Positions 1 to 8,496 are shown, numbered from the stretch's first letter. The stretch: 19,733 nt of DNA from CAZVCG01 sp964649675 (GCA_964649675.1 CAZYPX010000024.1:1-19733), one strand, 5' to 3'. Translations and numbers: made by a program. Notes: generated by a model not told the origin, from the sequence alone.

Positions 1-1
1 A

Positions 2-382
2 CCCGTTCCCTTGTTGGCGCCTTCTGCCGAAGTTGCTCCGCGCTATGCTCAAACATCCGTGATGCCCGCCTATGCGTCGCAACAGCCCGCCGCGCCGTCG
101 AGCGTTGTGGACACGTGGACGGCGAACCGCGGGGAAACGCTGCACAAGGTTTTGGAAAAGTGGTCCCGCCGCGCCAACGTCGAGCTGAGCTGGCAAGCCG
201 AATACGACTATCCTTTGCAAGCGTCGGTAACGCTGACGGGCACGTTCGAGGATGTGGTGAGAAGTCTTTTGACGGGCTTTCAACAGGCCCAGCCGCAACC
301 TGTTGCGTCTTTGCACAACAGCCCGGATGCGGGTCAGTCCGTTCTGGTCGTGCAGACGCGCGGTAACAATTACAGCGAATGA
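2..382 (+). CDS. pilL: PilL/TcpQ-like pilus protein, C-terminal part (5' truncated by window)
   Basis: The frame is open to the left edge (Pro-Val-Pro precede the first TTG at 11), so the true start lies outside the window and only about 126 codons are seen. The segment from about residue 35 resembles the TcpQ/PilL C-terminal domain: a 'TWTANRGETLHKVLEKWS' stretch followed by 'VELSWQAEYDYPL' and a 'VTLTGTFEDVVRSLL' stretch, which is the usual layout for a periplasmic domain that partners the secretin. The N-terminal part seen is Pro/Ala-rich and looks like a linker. It stops 12 bases before the secretin gene, so the two are surely co-transcribed. In R64-type pili PilL is an outer-membrane-associated lipoprotein. 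That family call is from memory of the motif; the secretin neighbour supports it. Confidence 0.7.
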   Translation, partial: PVPLLAPSAEVAPRYAQTSVMPAYASQQPAAPSSVVDTWTANRGETLHKVLEKWSRRANVELSWQAEYDYPLQASVTLTGTFEDVVRSLLTGFQQAQPQPVASLHNSPDAGQSVLVVQTRGNNYSE

Positions 383-394
383 TGCGAGGGTAAC

Positions 395-1972
395 ATGAAG
401 TTCCGGGGTGTAGCTCTAGTCTTGGTCGTTGTAGCTCTTGCGGGCTGCAACAACGAGAAGGTTCGCAACCTTATTAACGAGCGCGCCGATCAGGCCACCG
501 TCGGTCTTCTTGAGGCTAAGAACCCCGCTCCTGCGAAATCCTACAATCCTTTGACCGTCAGCGATACGATATGGGCCGGCGGAGCATCGTTGCGCATGCG
601 CCGCGGGGTGCCTTTGCCCGTCCGTTTTGATGGAGCGCGCGGTGTGGCTTTCGTGACAAGCGAGCCTTTGCCGTTGGCCGACATATGCAACGCTATAGGA
701 GCGCAGACGGGGATACCTGTGCGCATGGCTCCCGGAACGTCGGGTCCTCTTGGCGCTTCCGGCGGCGGGATGTCCATCGCGTATGAAGGCCCTTTGTCCG
801 GCCTTCTCGACCATATCGCCAGCTATCACGGAATCAACTGGAGGTACGATGGTGCTTCCATCAACTTTTCACGGTTTGATACGCGCATCTTTATTGTGGA
901 ATCCTTGCCTGGCACGCAAACGATCAAAGACGGCGTTAAGGAGGATTCGGATTCCGGCGGTGGCGGGGGTGGCGGTGTGTCATCGGGCACAAGCTCTCTC
1001 TCGCAATCCTCCGAGATGAGCGTCGAGCTTAAAGCTTGGGATGAACTGAAGGAGACGGTAACCTCGATACTGGGCGGTATCGGAACCGCTGTTATTGCGC
1101 CGTCCTCGGGAACGATCGCGGTAACGACTACGCCGGATCTTATGAAGACGGTGGCGAAGTTCATCGAGCAGGAGAACAAGAGGTCGGCGCGGCAGATAGC
1201 CATCAATGTCGAAGTCTACAAGGTCGAGCTCGCTCAAGGGAACGACTTCGCCTTCAGTTTCAACCAGTTCTTGACCAAGTGGTCGAATTTCAGCGCTCCT
1301 TATCTCGGGCCGACGGGTTTTCCGCTTGTGAGCGGCTCGCCGTTGAGCTCTGGCGGCGCGCAGCCGGGGGAGCTGAACATGGCCATATTGCCGAGCCATG
1401 GCGGCGGTATTCAGGCAGTTTTTCAGGCGTTGTCCAGCTTGGGCGACACCACCCGCGTAGCCCAGTTCCCGATGACGACGCTTAACAACAGGCCTGTGAC
1501 TCGCCGCGTTGGCCGCGACCGTGCTTATGTTGCTTCTGTCCAGAACACAACAGCATCAGGTACGGTTTCGGGTCAGGTGAGCAGCACCATTACGCCCGCG
1601 ACGGTGCGCGAGGGCTTTTCGCTGCAATTGACGCCCCGCCTGTTGGACGACGGCAGGATTCTTCTTCAGTATTCGCTCAGCTTGACCGACATTGTCACGG
1701 TGCGCGAGTTCGGCGACATAGCCAATGCGAACGGCGTTCAATTGCCTGAGACGGCCAGCCGTGTCTTTGTCCAGCAATCCATGCTTAAAAGCGGCTCGAC
1801 CCTTGTTCTGGCCGGTGTCGACGACGAGCAGACGGCCCAAAACGCTACCGGCGTAGGCAGTCCCTTTAACTTCCTTTTGGGCGGTGGCTCGAGCAACGTA
1901 ACGACCCGTTCGATGCTCTTCATCTCGATTACGCCACAAGTCCTCGACGTTCCGCGCGGGGAGAACATTTAA
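395..1972 (+). CDS. pilN: PilN-family type IVb pilus lipoprotein secretin
   Basis: A 525-residue outer-membrane secretin through which the pilus passes. The N-terminus is a lipoprotein signal with lipobox LAGC (Cys18), so it is probably lipid-anchored. Residues about 60-175 look like the periplasmic N domains, followed by a Ser/Gly-rich flexible stretch (seven glycines near 186-192). A ring-building domain follows ('TVTSILGGIGTAVIAPSSG', then 'RQIAINVEVYKVEL'), and the C-terminal secretin barrel domain ends with 'STLVLAGVDDEQ' near 470 and 'MLFISITPQVLDV'. Length matches R64 PilN (about 560). The ATG at 395 has an AGGG four bases upstream, and the lipoprotein signal fixes the start. The stop overlaps the next ATG (TAATG), implying translational coupling. 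Known family role: multimeric outer-membrane channel for type IVb pili. Confidence 0.93.
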   Translation: MKFRGVALVLVVVALAGCNNEKVRNLINERADQATVGLLEAKNPAPAKSYNPLTVSDTIWAGGASLRMRRGVPLPVRFDGARGVAFVTSEPLPLADICNAIGAQTGIPVRMAPGTSGPLGASGGGMSIAYEGPLSGLLDHIASYHGINWRYDGASINFSRFDTRIFIVESLPGTQTIKDGVKEDSDSGGGGGGGVSSGTSSLSQSSEMSVELKAWDELKETVTSILGGIGTAVIAPSSGTIAVTTTPDLMKTVAKFIEQENKRSARQIAINVEVYKVELAQGNDFAFSFNQFLTKWSNFSAPYLGPTGFPLVSGSPLSSGGAQPGELNMAILPSHGGGIQAVFQALSSLGDTTRVAQFPMTTLNNRPVTRRVGRDRAYVASVQNTTASGTVSGQVSSTITPATVREGFSLQLTPRLLDDGRILLQYSLSLTDIVTVREFGDIANANGVQLPETASRVFVQQSMLKSGSTLVLAGVDDEQTAQNATGVGSPFNFLLGGGSSNVTTRSMLFISITPQVLDVPRGENI

Positions 1973-3234
1973 TGTCCGGTGGCGTCGTCACAATCGGGCG
2001 GCGGCAGTACGCCAGCGGTCTTTACTGGGAAAACAGTCCTAGCGGGAGAGTGTCGCAGGCTGCGAAGGAGGCGGCGCGCCAGCCGAGCGTTCAGGCTTCT
2101 TTTTATGCTGTAAGGGTCGGCAACAAAGCGGAGCGCGTTCCACAGTTCGGGTTAAGTCAAGAAGGGGCTGATCACCGCGCGGGCATGCCGGTTTTGGCCG
2201 CGTGTCTTGCTAACCAGCAGCCCGGTTCGTGGGCGGGCGCGTTTCGTTTGCGCGAGGGGGTTGCCGTTGTCGTGGTGCGCGACGACCTGATTGTGCCTGA
2301 TGGCGATATGTTCTTTGTGGACGAGACGGAGGCGCGCGACCGCTTGTTGCAGGAAATGGCGATCGGCGGCCTTCAGAGGATTTTCGCGCCCGAGGCATGG
2401 GGCGTTTCCGGCGCTGATTCCATGCCTGTGGCCCTTTTGCTCAATGATGCGGTAGATATACGCCTGCGTTCCGTGGCTATGTCGCGCACGACCCTTATGA
2501 TTTTAGGCTTTTTGGCCTTTCTTCTTGTCGTTTTGCTTGGCATCGGGATCTACCTGCAAAAGAAAAGCGAACAAGAGGAATTGGCGCGCCTTGCTCATCA
2601 GGAAGCTCTGAGGCGAGCTCAAATCGAAGCCCAGAAACTTGTGCCTGGTCTCGCTCAGCCTGTGTATCCGCCGCCCGAAAGGGTATGGGAGAAACGCCCG
2701 CGGCCAATGGACATAATCAACGCATGCAACGAAACCCTTAAAAAGGCCGTTTTGACCGCAGCCGGATGGAGGCTGGACCGAGTCAGGTGCGACGATCATG
2801 GCTTGACCCAGAGTTGGACCCGGACAGGAGGCTTCTCAAGACCACCCCAGAACTTTGTTATCAACGACAACGTCAACTTGGCTAGCGTCAACATACCTCA
2901 TGAAAAGCCGTTAAGCCCGCGGGGCGAGGAAGCCTTGGTCGATCCGGCCGATATATCGCGCCGATACCTTGCTCAAAATTGGGGGGGGCAACTCAACCGT
3001 ATGCCCGACGATCCGCCGCCGCCGCCACCGCCAGACTATAAGGGGCCATGGAACCCCCCGCCGGTACCATGGATTAAGCGTTCCTTTACCCTTTCTGCGC
3101 CAGTATTGCCGTGGACGCTGCCGGATTTCCTTGGGGATGTTCCTGGCATCGTTATCGGTAGTCTTTCCTATGCCGTATCGGGCACGGGGGGGGCATGGAT
3201 GTTAGATGGGGTGATCTATGAAAATCGCCATTAG
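1972..3234 (+). CDS. pilO: PilO-like type IVb pilin accessory protein
   Basis: A 420-residue protein with the PilO (PAP_PilO) layout. The cytoplasmic N-terminal half begins 'VTIGRRQYASGLYWE', there is one membrane helix at about 173-195, then a charged helical stretch (197-221), and the rest should lie in the periplasm. A proline-rich segment with seven consecutive prolines lies near residues 346-352, before the C-terminal domain. In R64 pili PilO is needed for assembly and is thought to link the cytoplasmic ATPase to the envelope complex. The start overlaps the secretin stop by one base, and its 3' end overlaps pilP by 17 bases. Two runs of eight Gs lie inside it (2981-2988 and 3186-3193), possible slippage sites. 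The call rests on size, topology and position between pilN and pilP more than on catalytic motifs. Confidence 0.82.
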   Translation: MSGGVVTIGRRQYASGLYWENSPSGRVSQAAKEAARQPSVQASFYAVRVGNKAERVPQFGLSQEGADHRAGMPVLAACLANQQPGSWAGAFRLREGVAVVVVRDDLIVPDGDMFFVDETEARDRLLQEMAIGGLQRIFAPEAWGVSGADSMPVALLLNDAVDIRLRSVAMSRTTLMILGFLAFLLVVLLGIGIYLQKKSEQEELARLAHQEALRRAQIEAQKLVPGLAQPVYPPPERVWEKRPRPMDIINACNETLKKAVLTAAGWRLDRVRCDDHGLTQSWTRTGGFSRPPQNFVINDNVNLASVNIPHEKPLSPRGEEALVDPADISRRYLAQNWGGQLNRMPDDPPPPPPPDYKGPWNPPPVPWIKRSFTLSAPVLPWTLPDFLGDVPGIVIGSLSYAVSGTGGAWMLDGVIYENRH

Positions 3235-4015
3235 GTCGGGCTTGGCGCTTGTGCTGAGCGCAATTTTGGCAGGCCGCGCGCCCGCGACGGCGCAAGACAT
3301 TGCTATGGCTGGGGAAGGGCCCAAAGTGCCCGCCTATACGCCCTCGGTTACGGCGCCGCCTGTGGTGGAAACAAAACCTGCGGAACTCCCCAAGATCGAT
3401 CCACCCGTTCTGGAGTCGGCCAAGGATAAAACTTCCGCCAAGGCTATGGGGGCAAAGGACAAGGAAAGTGACGGAGACCTAACCTCGGGTGAGGTTCCTC
3501 CCTCCGTTAAGGGCATTGTCAAACGCCTTAATCTGGCAACGGAAGGCGTGAGTCTAGACGACTTGAATTCTGCGCGCGAGGCTGTGGCCAAGCTTGATAT
3601 TCTTATTGATATTGAAAAACGTCTTACGGATCTGGCCAGCTTGCGTCAGGAGCGCGAAGAGAAAACTTTGACTGCGGCCATACCGGCGAGCGCGCTTCCT
3701 CCGGTGGGGCAAATAAGGCCGCCGCCTCAAATTCCGGCTTATCCTGTCGCTGACAGGTCGCTGGATTCCGTGGCCGTGATTCCGGTTTCTCCGCCGTTGT
3801 CTTCGGTTGAAGTGACCCGCATCGTCGGCGCCGGCGGTGTTTATACTGCCACTATCAAGGAAGGGGAAAAAGTCGTGACGGTACGTCAGGGCGACAAGCT
3901 TTCAGACGGCAGCGTTGTTCAAAGCATCTCGAACCGCTCCGTGACTTTGGAAAGGAACAAAAAGACCCAAACCGTCAACGTCAAGGATGTGGCCGTTGTT
4001 TTTTCTGGGCGTTAG
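3218..4015 (+). CDS. pilP: PilP-like type IV pilus biogenesis protein
   Basis: A 265-residue exported protein. A signal peptide (about residues 1-26, ending ATAQ) precedes a long low-complexity region rich in Pro, Lys and Glu, then a short helical stretch near 113-147. The C-terminal 70 residues ('RIVGAGGVYTATIKEGEKVV', 'VRQGDKLSDGSVVQSI', 'SVTLERNKKTQTVNV') form a compact beta domain like the PilP/GspC homology region that binds secretin N domains. R64 PilP is only about 150 residues, so the N-terminal linker here is long. It starts inside the pilO 3' end (17-base overlap), and the next gene begins 32 bases after its stop. The inferred role is a periplasmic link between the PilO/PilR inner-membrane platform and the secretin. 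Confidence 0.82.
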   Translation: MKIAIRSGLALVLSAILAGRAPATAQDIAMAGEGPKVPAYTPSVTAPPVVETKPAELPKIDPPVLESAKDKTSAKAMGAKDKESDGDLTSGEVPPSVKGIVKRLNLATEGVSLDDLNSAREAVAKLDILIDIEKRLTDLASLRQEREEKTLTAAIPASALPPVGQIRPPPQIPAYPVADRSLDSVAVIPVSPPLSSVEVTRIVGAGGVYTATIKEGEKVVTVRQGDKLSDGSVVQSISNRSVTLERNKKTQTVNVKDVAVVFSGR

Positions 4016-4047
4016 TTTGTCACTCTTAAATAGAAACGGTTATCGCC

Positions 4048-6033
4048 TTGCGAAATCTTATTACGGATTTGAACGACAGGCTAAACGCTATATTGCAGGG
4101 AGGTCTGCGGCCTCATAAGCTGGACGTTCCGCAAGCGCGAGCGGGCGTAAGCGAAAGACATGATCCCTCAAAACACCGGCTGAAAGGCAAGCAAGTTCGG
4201 CTGCCGCGCGAAGCGGATTCGCAAAAAGACAAAGCCGAAAGGCCGACGGCGAATGACGGAGACAACTCCAAAAGCGCGACGCTTACGACCGATCTGCGCT
4301 CTTTAAGTCAACCCGCCTCTCAGGCCGCGCAAGAAATCAAGACCGAAGACGAAAGAACCATTTTACAAGGCGCCGGGCTGGTCTTTTCCGGCGAACTGCT
4401 TACCGCTGAAGGCGGCGCCCTTAAGGTTCCGGAAGAATCGCGCAATTTATGCGCGCTTTTCGATACGGGCATGTGGCTCGTCAGCGCATCCCACCGTCAC
4501 TCGCCGCTTGTGACATCGGTGGCGGTTTCCGCGCGCCGTCAAGGCTACAAAATTGACGAGCCGCGTTATGTAACGCCGAACCTCATTCGTCAGGCGTATC
4601 TTTACTCGACGCGTCAGACGGCGACGATGCGGTTCGATGAAAACGCCATACGCCGCCGCATCGTGGACATGATGGAGCGCGCCGTCGAGGTGGGCGCGAA
4701 CGATATTCACATTGAAACCAGCGACGGCCGCACGCGCATAGAGTTTCGCATCGACGGCGCTTTGCGTCTGTGGGAGACGTGGACGCAAAAAGAAGGCGAG
4801 CAAATGCTTTCTTCGGTTTACTCGCACTCTGTCGGCCAGTCGGGCGCGACCGCCAACTGGCAAGAACCGCAAGCCGCCATGCTCACGTCGACGGCTCAAG
4901 GCAAAGACGCTCTCCTGTTGCCCAAGGGCGTTATCAGCGTCCGGTGCCAGTGGGTGCCTTTGGCCGACGGCGGGCGCTATCTCGACATGCGCCTTTCTTA
5001 CGATTCTGCGCATTTGTTTGGCGAAAATTTCATTATGGCCGACGTGGATTCGCTCGGCTTTTCGCAAGAGCAGCTGAAGGTTATCCAAAGCCTGCGGCAA
5101 TTCCCCGGCAGTATGCGCGTTTTCGCGGGGCCGGTGAATCAGGGAAAAACCACCACGCTTCGCATGACGCTTAACAGGCGCATGGCCGAAACCAACATGC
5201 AACTGAACTGTCTTCTTGTGGAAGATCCGCCTGAAGGCGGAGTCGTGGGCGCGCGGCAAGTCGGCGTTTCGGCGTCCGTCAAGGACGAGCAGCGTGAACG
5301 CTCGTTCGTTGAAATCATGCGATGCGCTTTGCGCCTTGATCCTGACATCGTGATGCTTGGCGAAGTGCGTGACGTTCAGACGGCCAAGTTCGCTTTCCGC
5401 CTCGCGTTGACGGGGCGTCAAGTCTACACCACGACGCACGTTTATTCTGCGCTCGCGATACCGCAAAGGCTGCGCGACATCGGGATAGAGCCTTATCTGG
5501 TTTACGATCAGCATCTTTTGAAAGGGATGATATGCCAGCGTCTCCTGCGCGGCCTGTGCACGTCATGCCGCATCCCGTTGCTCAACGCGCCGACGGAACT
5601 CGGTCCGTTGTACAAGGACATGATTCGCCGCGTGCGCGCGGGGCTTGCGCTTATGGACGCGGCCCGCAGCCGCAACGGAACGGGTAAAGACATCTACGAC
5701 CGTTTGTCCGATCCTGATCTGCGGCAGGTTTATGTGGCGAATCCCGAAGGATGCCCGAATTGCTACAAGGGCCGTTCGGGCCGCACCGTGAGCGCCGAAG
5801 TGATCGAAACCGATCAGAAGCTTATGGAGCTTTTGCAGGACAACAGGCTTGAGGATGCGCGCTCCTACTGGCTGTCGCCGCACGGCTTGAACGGCGTCAC
5901 GATGCTGTGGCACTCGCTGGAGAAAATACGCCGCGGCGAGGTTTCGCCGCAGGATGCCGAGCATGAGGTCGGTCCCTTGGCGCGTGATCGCGACATCCTG
6001 GAAGTCGAACAGCGTTTGGGAGCTATCTTATGA
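4048..6033 (+). CDS. pilQ: PilQ-like type IV pilus assembly ATPase (GspE/PulE family)
   Basis: A cytoplasmic secretion ATPase that powers pilus assembly. Walker A is GPVNQGKTT at residues 361-369 (Lys367). Walker B is DIVMLGEVRD at 433-442 with catalytic Glu439. The His-box region reads TGRQVYTTTH. A zinc tetracysteine is visible: CTSC (504-507) and CPNC (569-572). Residues 205-240 ('MMERAVEVGANDIHIE') match the N2 domain. At 661 residues it is longer than R64 PilQ (about 520) because of a charged, probably disordered N-terminal extension of about 130 residues. The start is uncertain: no ATG lies in frame before residue 138 or so, so TTG 4048 (weak ribosome site) is used, and TTG 4069 is an alternative. 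It ends with a 4-base ATGA overlap with pilR. Confidence 0.93.
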   Translation: MRNLITDLNDRLNAILQGGLRPHKLDVPQARAGVSERHDPSKHRLKGKQVRLPREADSQKDKAERPTANDGDNSKSATLTTDLRSLSQPASQAAQEIKTEDERTILQGAGLVFSGELLTAEGGALKVPEESRNLCALFDTGMWLVSASHRHSPLVTSVAVSARRQGYKIDEPRYVTPNLIRQAYLYSTRQTATMRFDENAIRRRIVDMMERAVEVGANDIHIETSDGRTRIEFRIDGALRLWETWTQKEGEQMLSSVYSHSVGQSGATANWQEPQAAMLTSTAQGKDALLLPKGVISVRCQWVPLADGGRYLDMRLSYDSAHLFGENFIMADVDSLGFSQEQLKVIQSLRQFPGSMRVFAGPVNQGKTTTLRMTLNRRMAETNMQLNCLLVEDPPEGGVVGARQVGVSASVKDEQRERSFVEIMRCALRLDPDIVMLGEVRDVQTAKFAFRLALTGRQVYTTTHVYSALAIPQRLRDIGIEPYLVYDQHLLKGMICQRLLRGLCTSCRIPLLNAPTELGPLYKDMIRRVRAGLALMDAARSRNGTGKDIYDRLSDPDLRQVYVANPEGCPNCYKGRSGRTVSAEVIETDQKLMELLQDNRLEDARSYWLSPHGLNGVTMLWHSLEKIRRGEVSPQDAEHEVGPLARDRDILEVEQRLGAIL

Positions 6034-7133
6034 GTTTCGACAACATCGACATGCAAGATCTGGAGCGCAAGTTTACGCAGTTCCAGCTTCGCAATAACCG
6101 CAAGCAGCGTTTTCGCATCTACCGCAAGCTTGAGGGCATGCTTCGCATGAACGAAGCCCTCTCGCGTTGCCTTGACCGCTTGTACCAAAACGCTTCCGAG
6201 ATGGGCAAACACCCGAAACGCCCTGCGGCGGTGGCCTTGCGTGAATGGTTCCTGAAGGATCGCGAGGGACATACGCTTTCGGATTCCGTTGAAGGCTGGG
6301 TGCCGTCTTCTGAGCTTTACATGATAAGGGCGGGCGAGGAATCGGGCACCATGGCGAAAGCCTTTGCCTCGATACAGGCGATGGGCGAGCGCGCGCGCGA
6401 AATGCGCGCGGCCGTGTCGTACGCTGTCGCCTATCCTGTTTTCATGATGGTCTTGTTGTCGTTCGTTTTGTACATGTTCGGGGTCCAGCTCATCCAGAAC
6501 ATGCGCAAAACGGCGCCCCCCAAAGTTATATCCGCGATGGGAAGCGTTCCTGCGGTTTCCGATTTTATCGCGGATTGGGGCCTATGGGTCGCGCTCGGCA
6601 TTGTGGCGCTCATCGCGATCCTCGTGATTTCATTGCCGATATGGCGTGGGCCCTTGCGGAACAAGCTTGACATGTACCCGCCGTGGTCGTGGTACCGCGT
6701 TTTGCAGGGCAGCGCTTTTCTTCTTGGTCTTTCGTCGCTGCTTGGGGCTCAGGTGCCCTTGAAGCGGGCGCTTGAGATTCTTGAAGAACAGGCAACGCCG
6801 TGGCTCAAGGAGCGCGTATACTCGGCGCGGCAGGAGGTTTTGCGCGGTCGCAACCTTGGCGAGGCCTTGCGTTATGGCGGCTATAATTTTCCCGATCCCA
6901 GCGTGGCCATCGACCTTGAGATTCTGTCCGAAAGGGCGGACGTGGGCTCGGTCATCGAGGACGTGACGCAGGAATGGATCAGGGACCAGATTGACGATCT
7001 AAAGGCGCAGGCGGCCGTGGCGCGCAACATAGGGCTGTTTCTCGTCGGCATGACGATCGCATGGTCGATGCAATCGGTCTTTAATGTGGTCACCGTTATT
7101 TCGGACAGCGGAATGGGCGGTCCGGGCATGTAG
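6030..7133 (+). CDS. pilR: PilR-like inner-membrane platform protein (GspF/TadC family)
   Basis: A 367-residue polytopic protein of the T2SSF family, the inner-membrane platform on which the ATPase works. Membrane helices are visible at about 131-154, 183-204 and near the C-terminus (about 335-357). The family hallmark 'RAGEESGTMAKAF' appears at 100-112 before the first helix and is echoed more loosely in the second repeat ('LSERADVGSVIEDV'), so the two-repeat T2SSF fold is intact. It overlaps the ATPase gene by four bases (ATGA), the usual order in R64-type loci, and ends just before the pilin genes. There is no sign of truncation. Confidence 0.92.
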   Translation: MSFDNIDMQDLERKFTQFQLRNNRKQRFRIYRKLEGMLRMNEALSRCLDRLYQNASEMGKHPKRPAAVALREWFLKDREGHTLSDSVEGWVPSSELYMIRAGEESGTMAKAFASIQAMGERAREMRAAVSYAVAYPVFMMVLLSFVLYMFGVQLIQNMRKTAPPKVISAMGSVPAVSDFIADWGLWVALGIVALIAILVISLPIWRGPLRNKLDMYPPWSWYRVLQGSAFLLGLSSLLGAQVPLKRALEILEEQATPWLKERVYSARQEVLRGRNLGEALRYGGYNFPDPSVAIDLEILSERADVGSVIEDVTQEWIRDQIDDLKAQAAVARNIGLFLVGMTIAWSMQSVFNVVTVISDSGMGGPGM

Positions 7134-7171
7134 GATGTGTGTCGTTAAAAGGAAAAAGGGGGCCATGGGCC

Positions 7172-7777
7172 GTGATAGAAAGACGCGTTGAAACGTCCGT
7201 CGAGCGCAAGGAACGGAAAGGCTTTACGTTGATGGAGCTGGTTATCGTTCTGTGCGTTATAGGCCTTGTTCTGGCCGTTATCTGGGTAGCGGCCAGCGCC
7301 GTCTGGAGCAACTACAAAGTTTATCGCGTCAACCAGCAGGTTATAGCGGTCATCAAAAACGTGCGCGACGTTTACGGGGCTTCGGGAAAGCTTATGGCGA
7401 ACGGCGTTGTGACGCCTGCGTTGCACGCCGAAGGAATTCTGCCGAACGATATGGCCAGCGGCGCCAGCTATGCCCATGCCTTGGGCGGGGCGTTTGTCAT
7501 GGAAAAACAGGCGGGGTCGTTCAATGTCCGGCTGCGGCTGCAGAATGTCTCCCGCGCCCATTGTATGAAAACGCTTATGAGCTTTCCGGTTCTTGTTCCC
7601 GAATACGGCATCAAGCTCATTGGCACATCGGACGCCAACAGCGCCAACATCAACTTGAACAACGTCGCGAATCCGGGCGGGGGCGTAGCCTTGCCCGTGA
7701 CGAGCGCGACGGCGGGCGCCTGGTGCGCTTCCCCCAACAACAACGAGGTGCGCCTTGATGTCAGCATCCGCAATTAG
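7172..7777 (+). CDS. Type IVb prepilin 1 (PilS-like)
   Basis: A class III prepilin. A short basic leader ends KG, cleavage falls before Phe, and Glu5 follows (KG^FTLME), then a hydrophobic helix with Trp21. GTG 7172 gives a 17-residue leader like those of its paralogues (13-15) and has AAGGGGG nine bases upstream. GTG 7139, with TAGG just upstream, would give a 28-residue leader. The mature protein is about 184 residues. After the helix it shares the pattern 'YRVNQQVIAVIKNVRDVYG' with the next pilins. It has two late cysteines ('AHCMKT' and 'AWCASP') at the positions expected for the C-terminal disulfide loop of type IVb pilins. It is followed by an overlapping second pilin, so it is probably expressed from the main operon as a minor subunit. 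Which pilin is the main subunit cannot be proved from the sequence. Confidence 0.9.
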   Translation: MIERRVETSVERKERKGFTLMELVIVLCVIGLVLAVIWVAASAVWSNYKVYRVNQQVIAVIKNVRDVYGASGKLMANGVVTPALHAEGILPNDMASGASYAHALGGAFVMEKQAGSFNVRLRLQNVSRAHCMKTLMSFPVLVPEYGIKLIGTSDANSANINLNNVANPGGGVALPVTSATAGAWCASPNNNEVRLDVSIRN

Positions 7778-8351
7778 GCGTTTTTCGCGCCGTTCGGGTT
7801 TCAGCATGGTGGAGATGGCCATCGTTTTGGGCGTGTCCACCGTGATTTTGGCGGGCATTTGGGGCATCGTTTCCAGCGTGCAAGAAAACGTGCGGATCGA
7901 TCAAGCGTCCCAGCAGGTCAGGATCGTCGCTACCAACGTCCGGTCCCTTTTGCAAGGTCAGGCCAGCGTGCCGGATTTGACGGAGGCCCAGCTGACAAGC
8001 TATCTGATCGAAAGGGGAGCTATTCCCCCCGATATGAAACGCCCGGGCGGGGCGCCGTACCGTGCCGACCACGCATGGGGCGCGGCCGGCGGGACCGACG
8101 GAGGCTTCAGGGTCAGCCGCGGCGCGGGAGGCATGTCTTTTTCCATAAATTTTTATGGGCTAAAAGCCTCCAGTTGCATCAATCTGGTTCCCAAGGTCGC
8201 CTCGGGGATGAGCGGCAGCGGCCTTACGGGAGTCGTAATCAACGGTTCCGCGACGGCTGTTCCGGTTCCTGTTTCGTCGGCTGCGTCTTTGTGCGCCGGG
8301 GGCTCCAATACGGCCGGTTTCCAGTTCCGGTTGCGCCAGCCCGGCGCTTAA
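7758..8351 (+). CDS. Type IVb prepilin 2 (PilS-like paralogue)
   Basis: A prepilin with leader MSASAIRRFSRRSG and cleavage before Phe (SG^FSMVE), keeping Glu5 and Trp21. The mature chain is about 183 residues. The segment 'NVRIDQASQQVRIVATNVRS' aligns with prepilin 1 and prepilin 3, as do the late cysteines ('SSCINL', 'SLCAGG'), so it is a true paralogue. ATG 7758 is chosen over TTG 7755 because GAGGTG lies about eight bases upstream. The gene starts 20 bases inside the end of prepilin 1, which implies translational coupling. The family fold is a long N-terminal helix plus a beta-rich globular head. It is likely a minor pilin. A 145-base non-coding gap follows, the first sizeable one in the locus. 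Confidence 0.9.
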   Translation: MSASAIRRFSRRSGFSMVEMAIVLGVSTVILAGIWGIVSSVQENVRIDQASQQVRIVATNVRSLLQGQASVPDLTEAQLTSYLIERGAIPPDMKRPGGAPYRADHAWGAAGGTDGGFRVSRGAGGMSFSINFYGLKASSCINLVPKVASGMSGSGLTGVVINGSATAVPVPVSSAASLCAGGSNTAGFQFRLRQPGA

Positions 8352-8372
8352 GAAGGGGGCATGACCGCTTAA

Positions 8373-8400
8373 TTGTTTGATAACCTTTTAAGACTATTTT
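8373..8400 (+). promoter_or_regulatory. Candidate sigma-70-type promoter for prepilin 3
   Basis: TTGTTT (8373-8378), a 16-base spacer, then TATTTT (8395-8400) fits a housekeeping promoter. It lies in the gap before prepilin 3, giving a leader RNA of about 90 bases. The match is by eye and not strong at the -35. The spacer carries half of a 9-base direct repeat. Confidence 0.4.
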
Positions 8401-8428
8401 CTGTCAGGTTTATTTGATAACAAAGGTT
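8376..8428. repeat. Direct repeat TTTGATAAC (x2) with flanking inverted AACCTTT/AAAGGTT
   Basis: TTTGATAAC occurs at 8376-8384 and 8413-8421 (37 bases start to start). AACCTTT (8382-8388) and AAAGGTT (8422-8428) form an inverted pair. The first copy overlaps the candidate -35/spacer, and the second lies just past the expected transcription start. This could be a two-site operator for pilin control, or a chance arrangement in AT-richer DNA. Confidence 0.35.
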
Positions 8429-8483
8429 GGGGCGATTCTCGGTGGGGCGAAGGCCTGATCCGGCCTCGTATGCGTGTAACAGC

Positions 8484-8490
8484 AAAGGAG
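8484..8490 (+). promoter_or_regulatory. Strong ribosome binding site for prepilin 3
   Basis: AAAGGAG ends six bases before ATG 8497 and is the best Shine-Dalgarno match in the pilus locus. It argues for starting at 8497 instead of the in-frame ATG at 8470, and for high expression of this pilin. Confidence 0.75.
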
Positions 8491-8496
8491 AACACA

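Noticed and set aside
4447..5514. 355-codon open frame on the - strand
   Set aside because: It lies fully inside the pilQ ATPase gene, has a low-complexity Arg/His/Ala-rich product and no start signal; it is a GC-rich shadow frame.
8451..8466. AGGCC/GGCCT hairpin upstream of prepilin 3
   Set aside because: The stem is only five bases, has no T-run and is not clearly linked to the ribosome site; it is too weak to call a riboswitch or attenuator.
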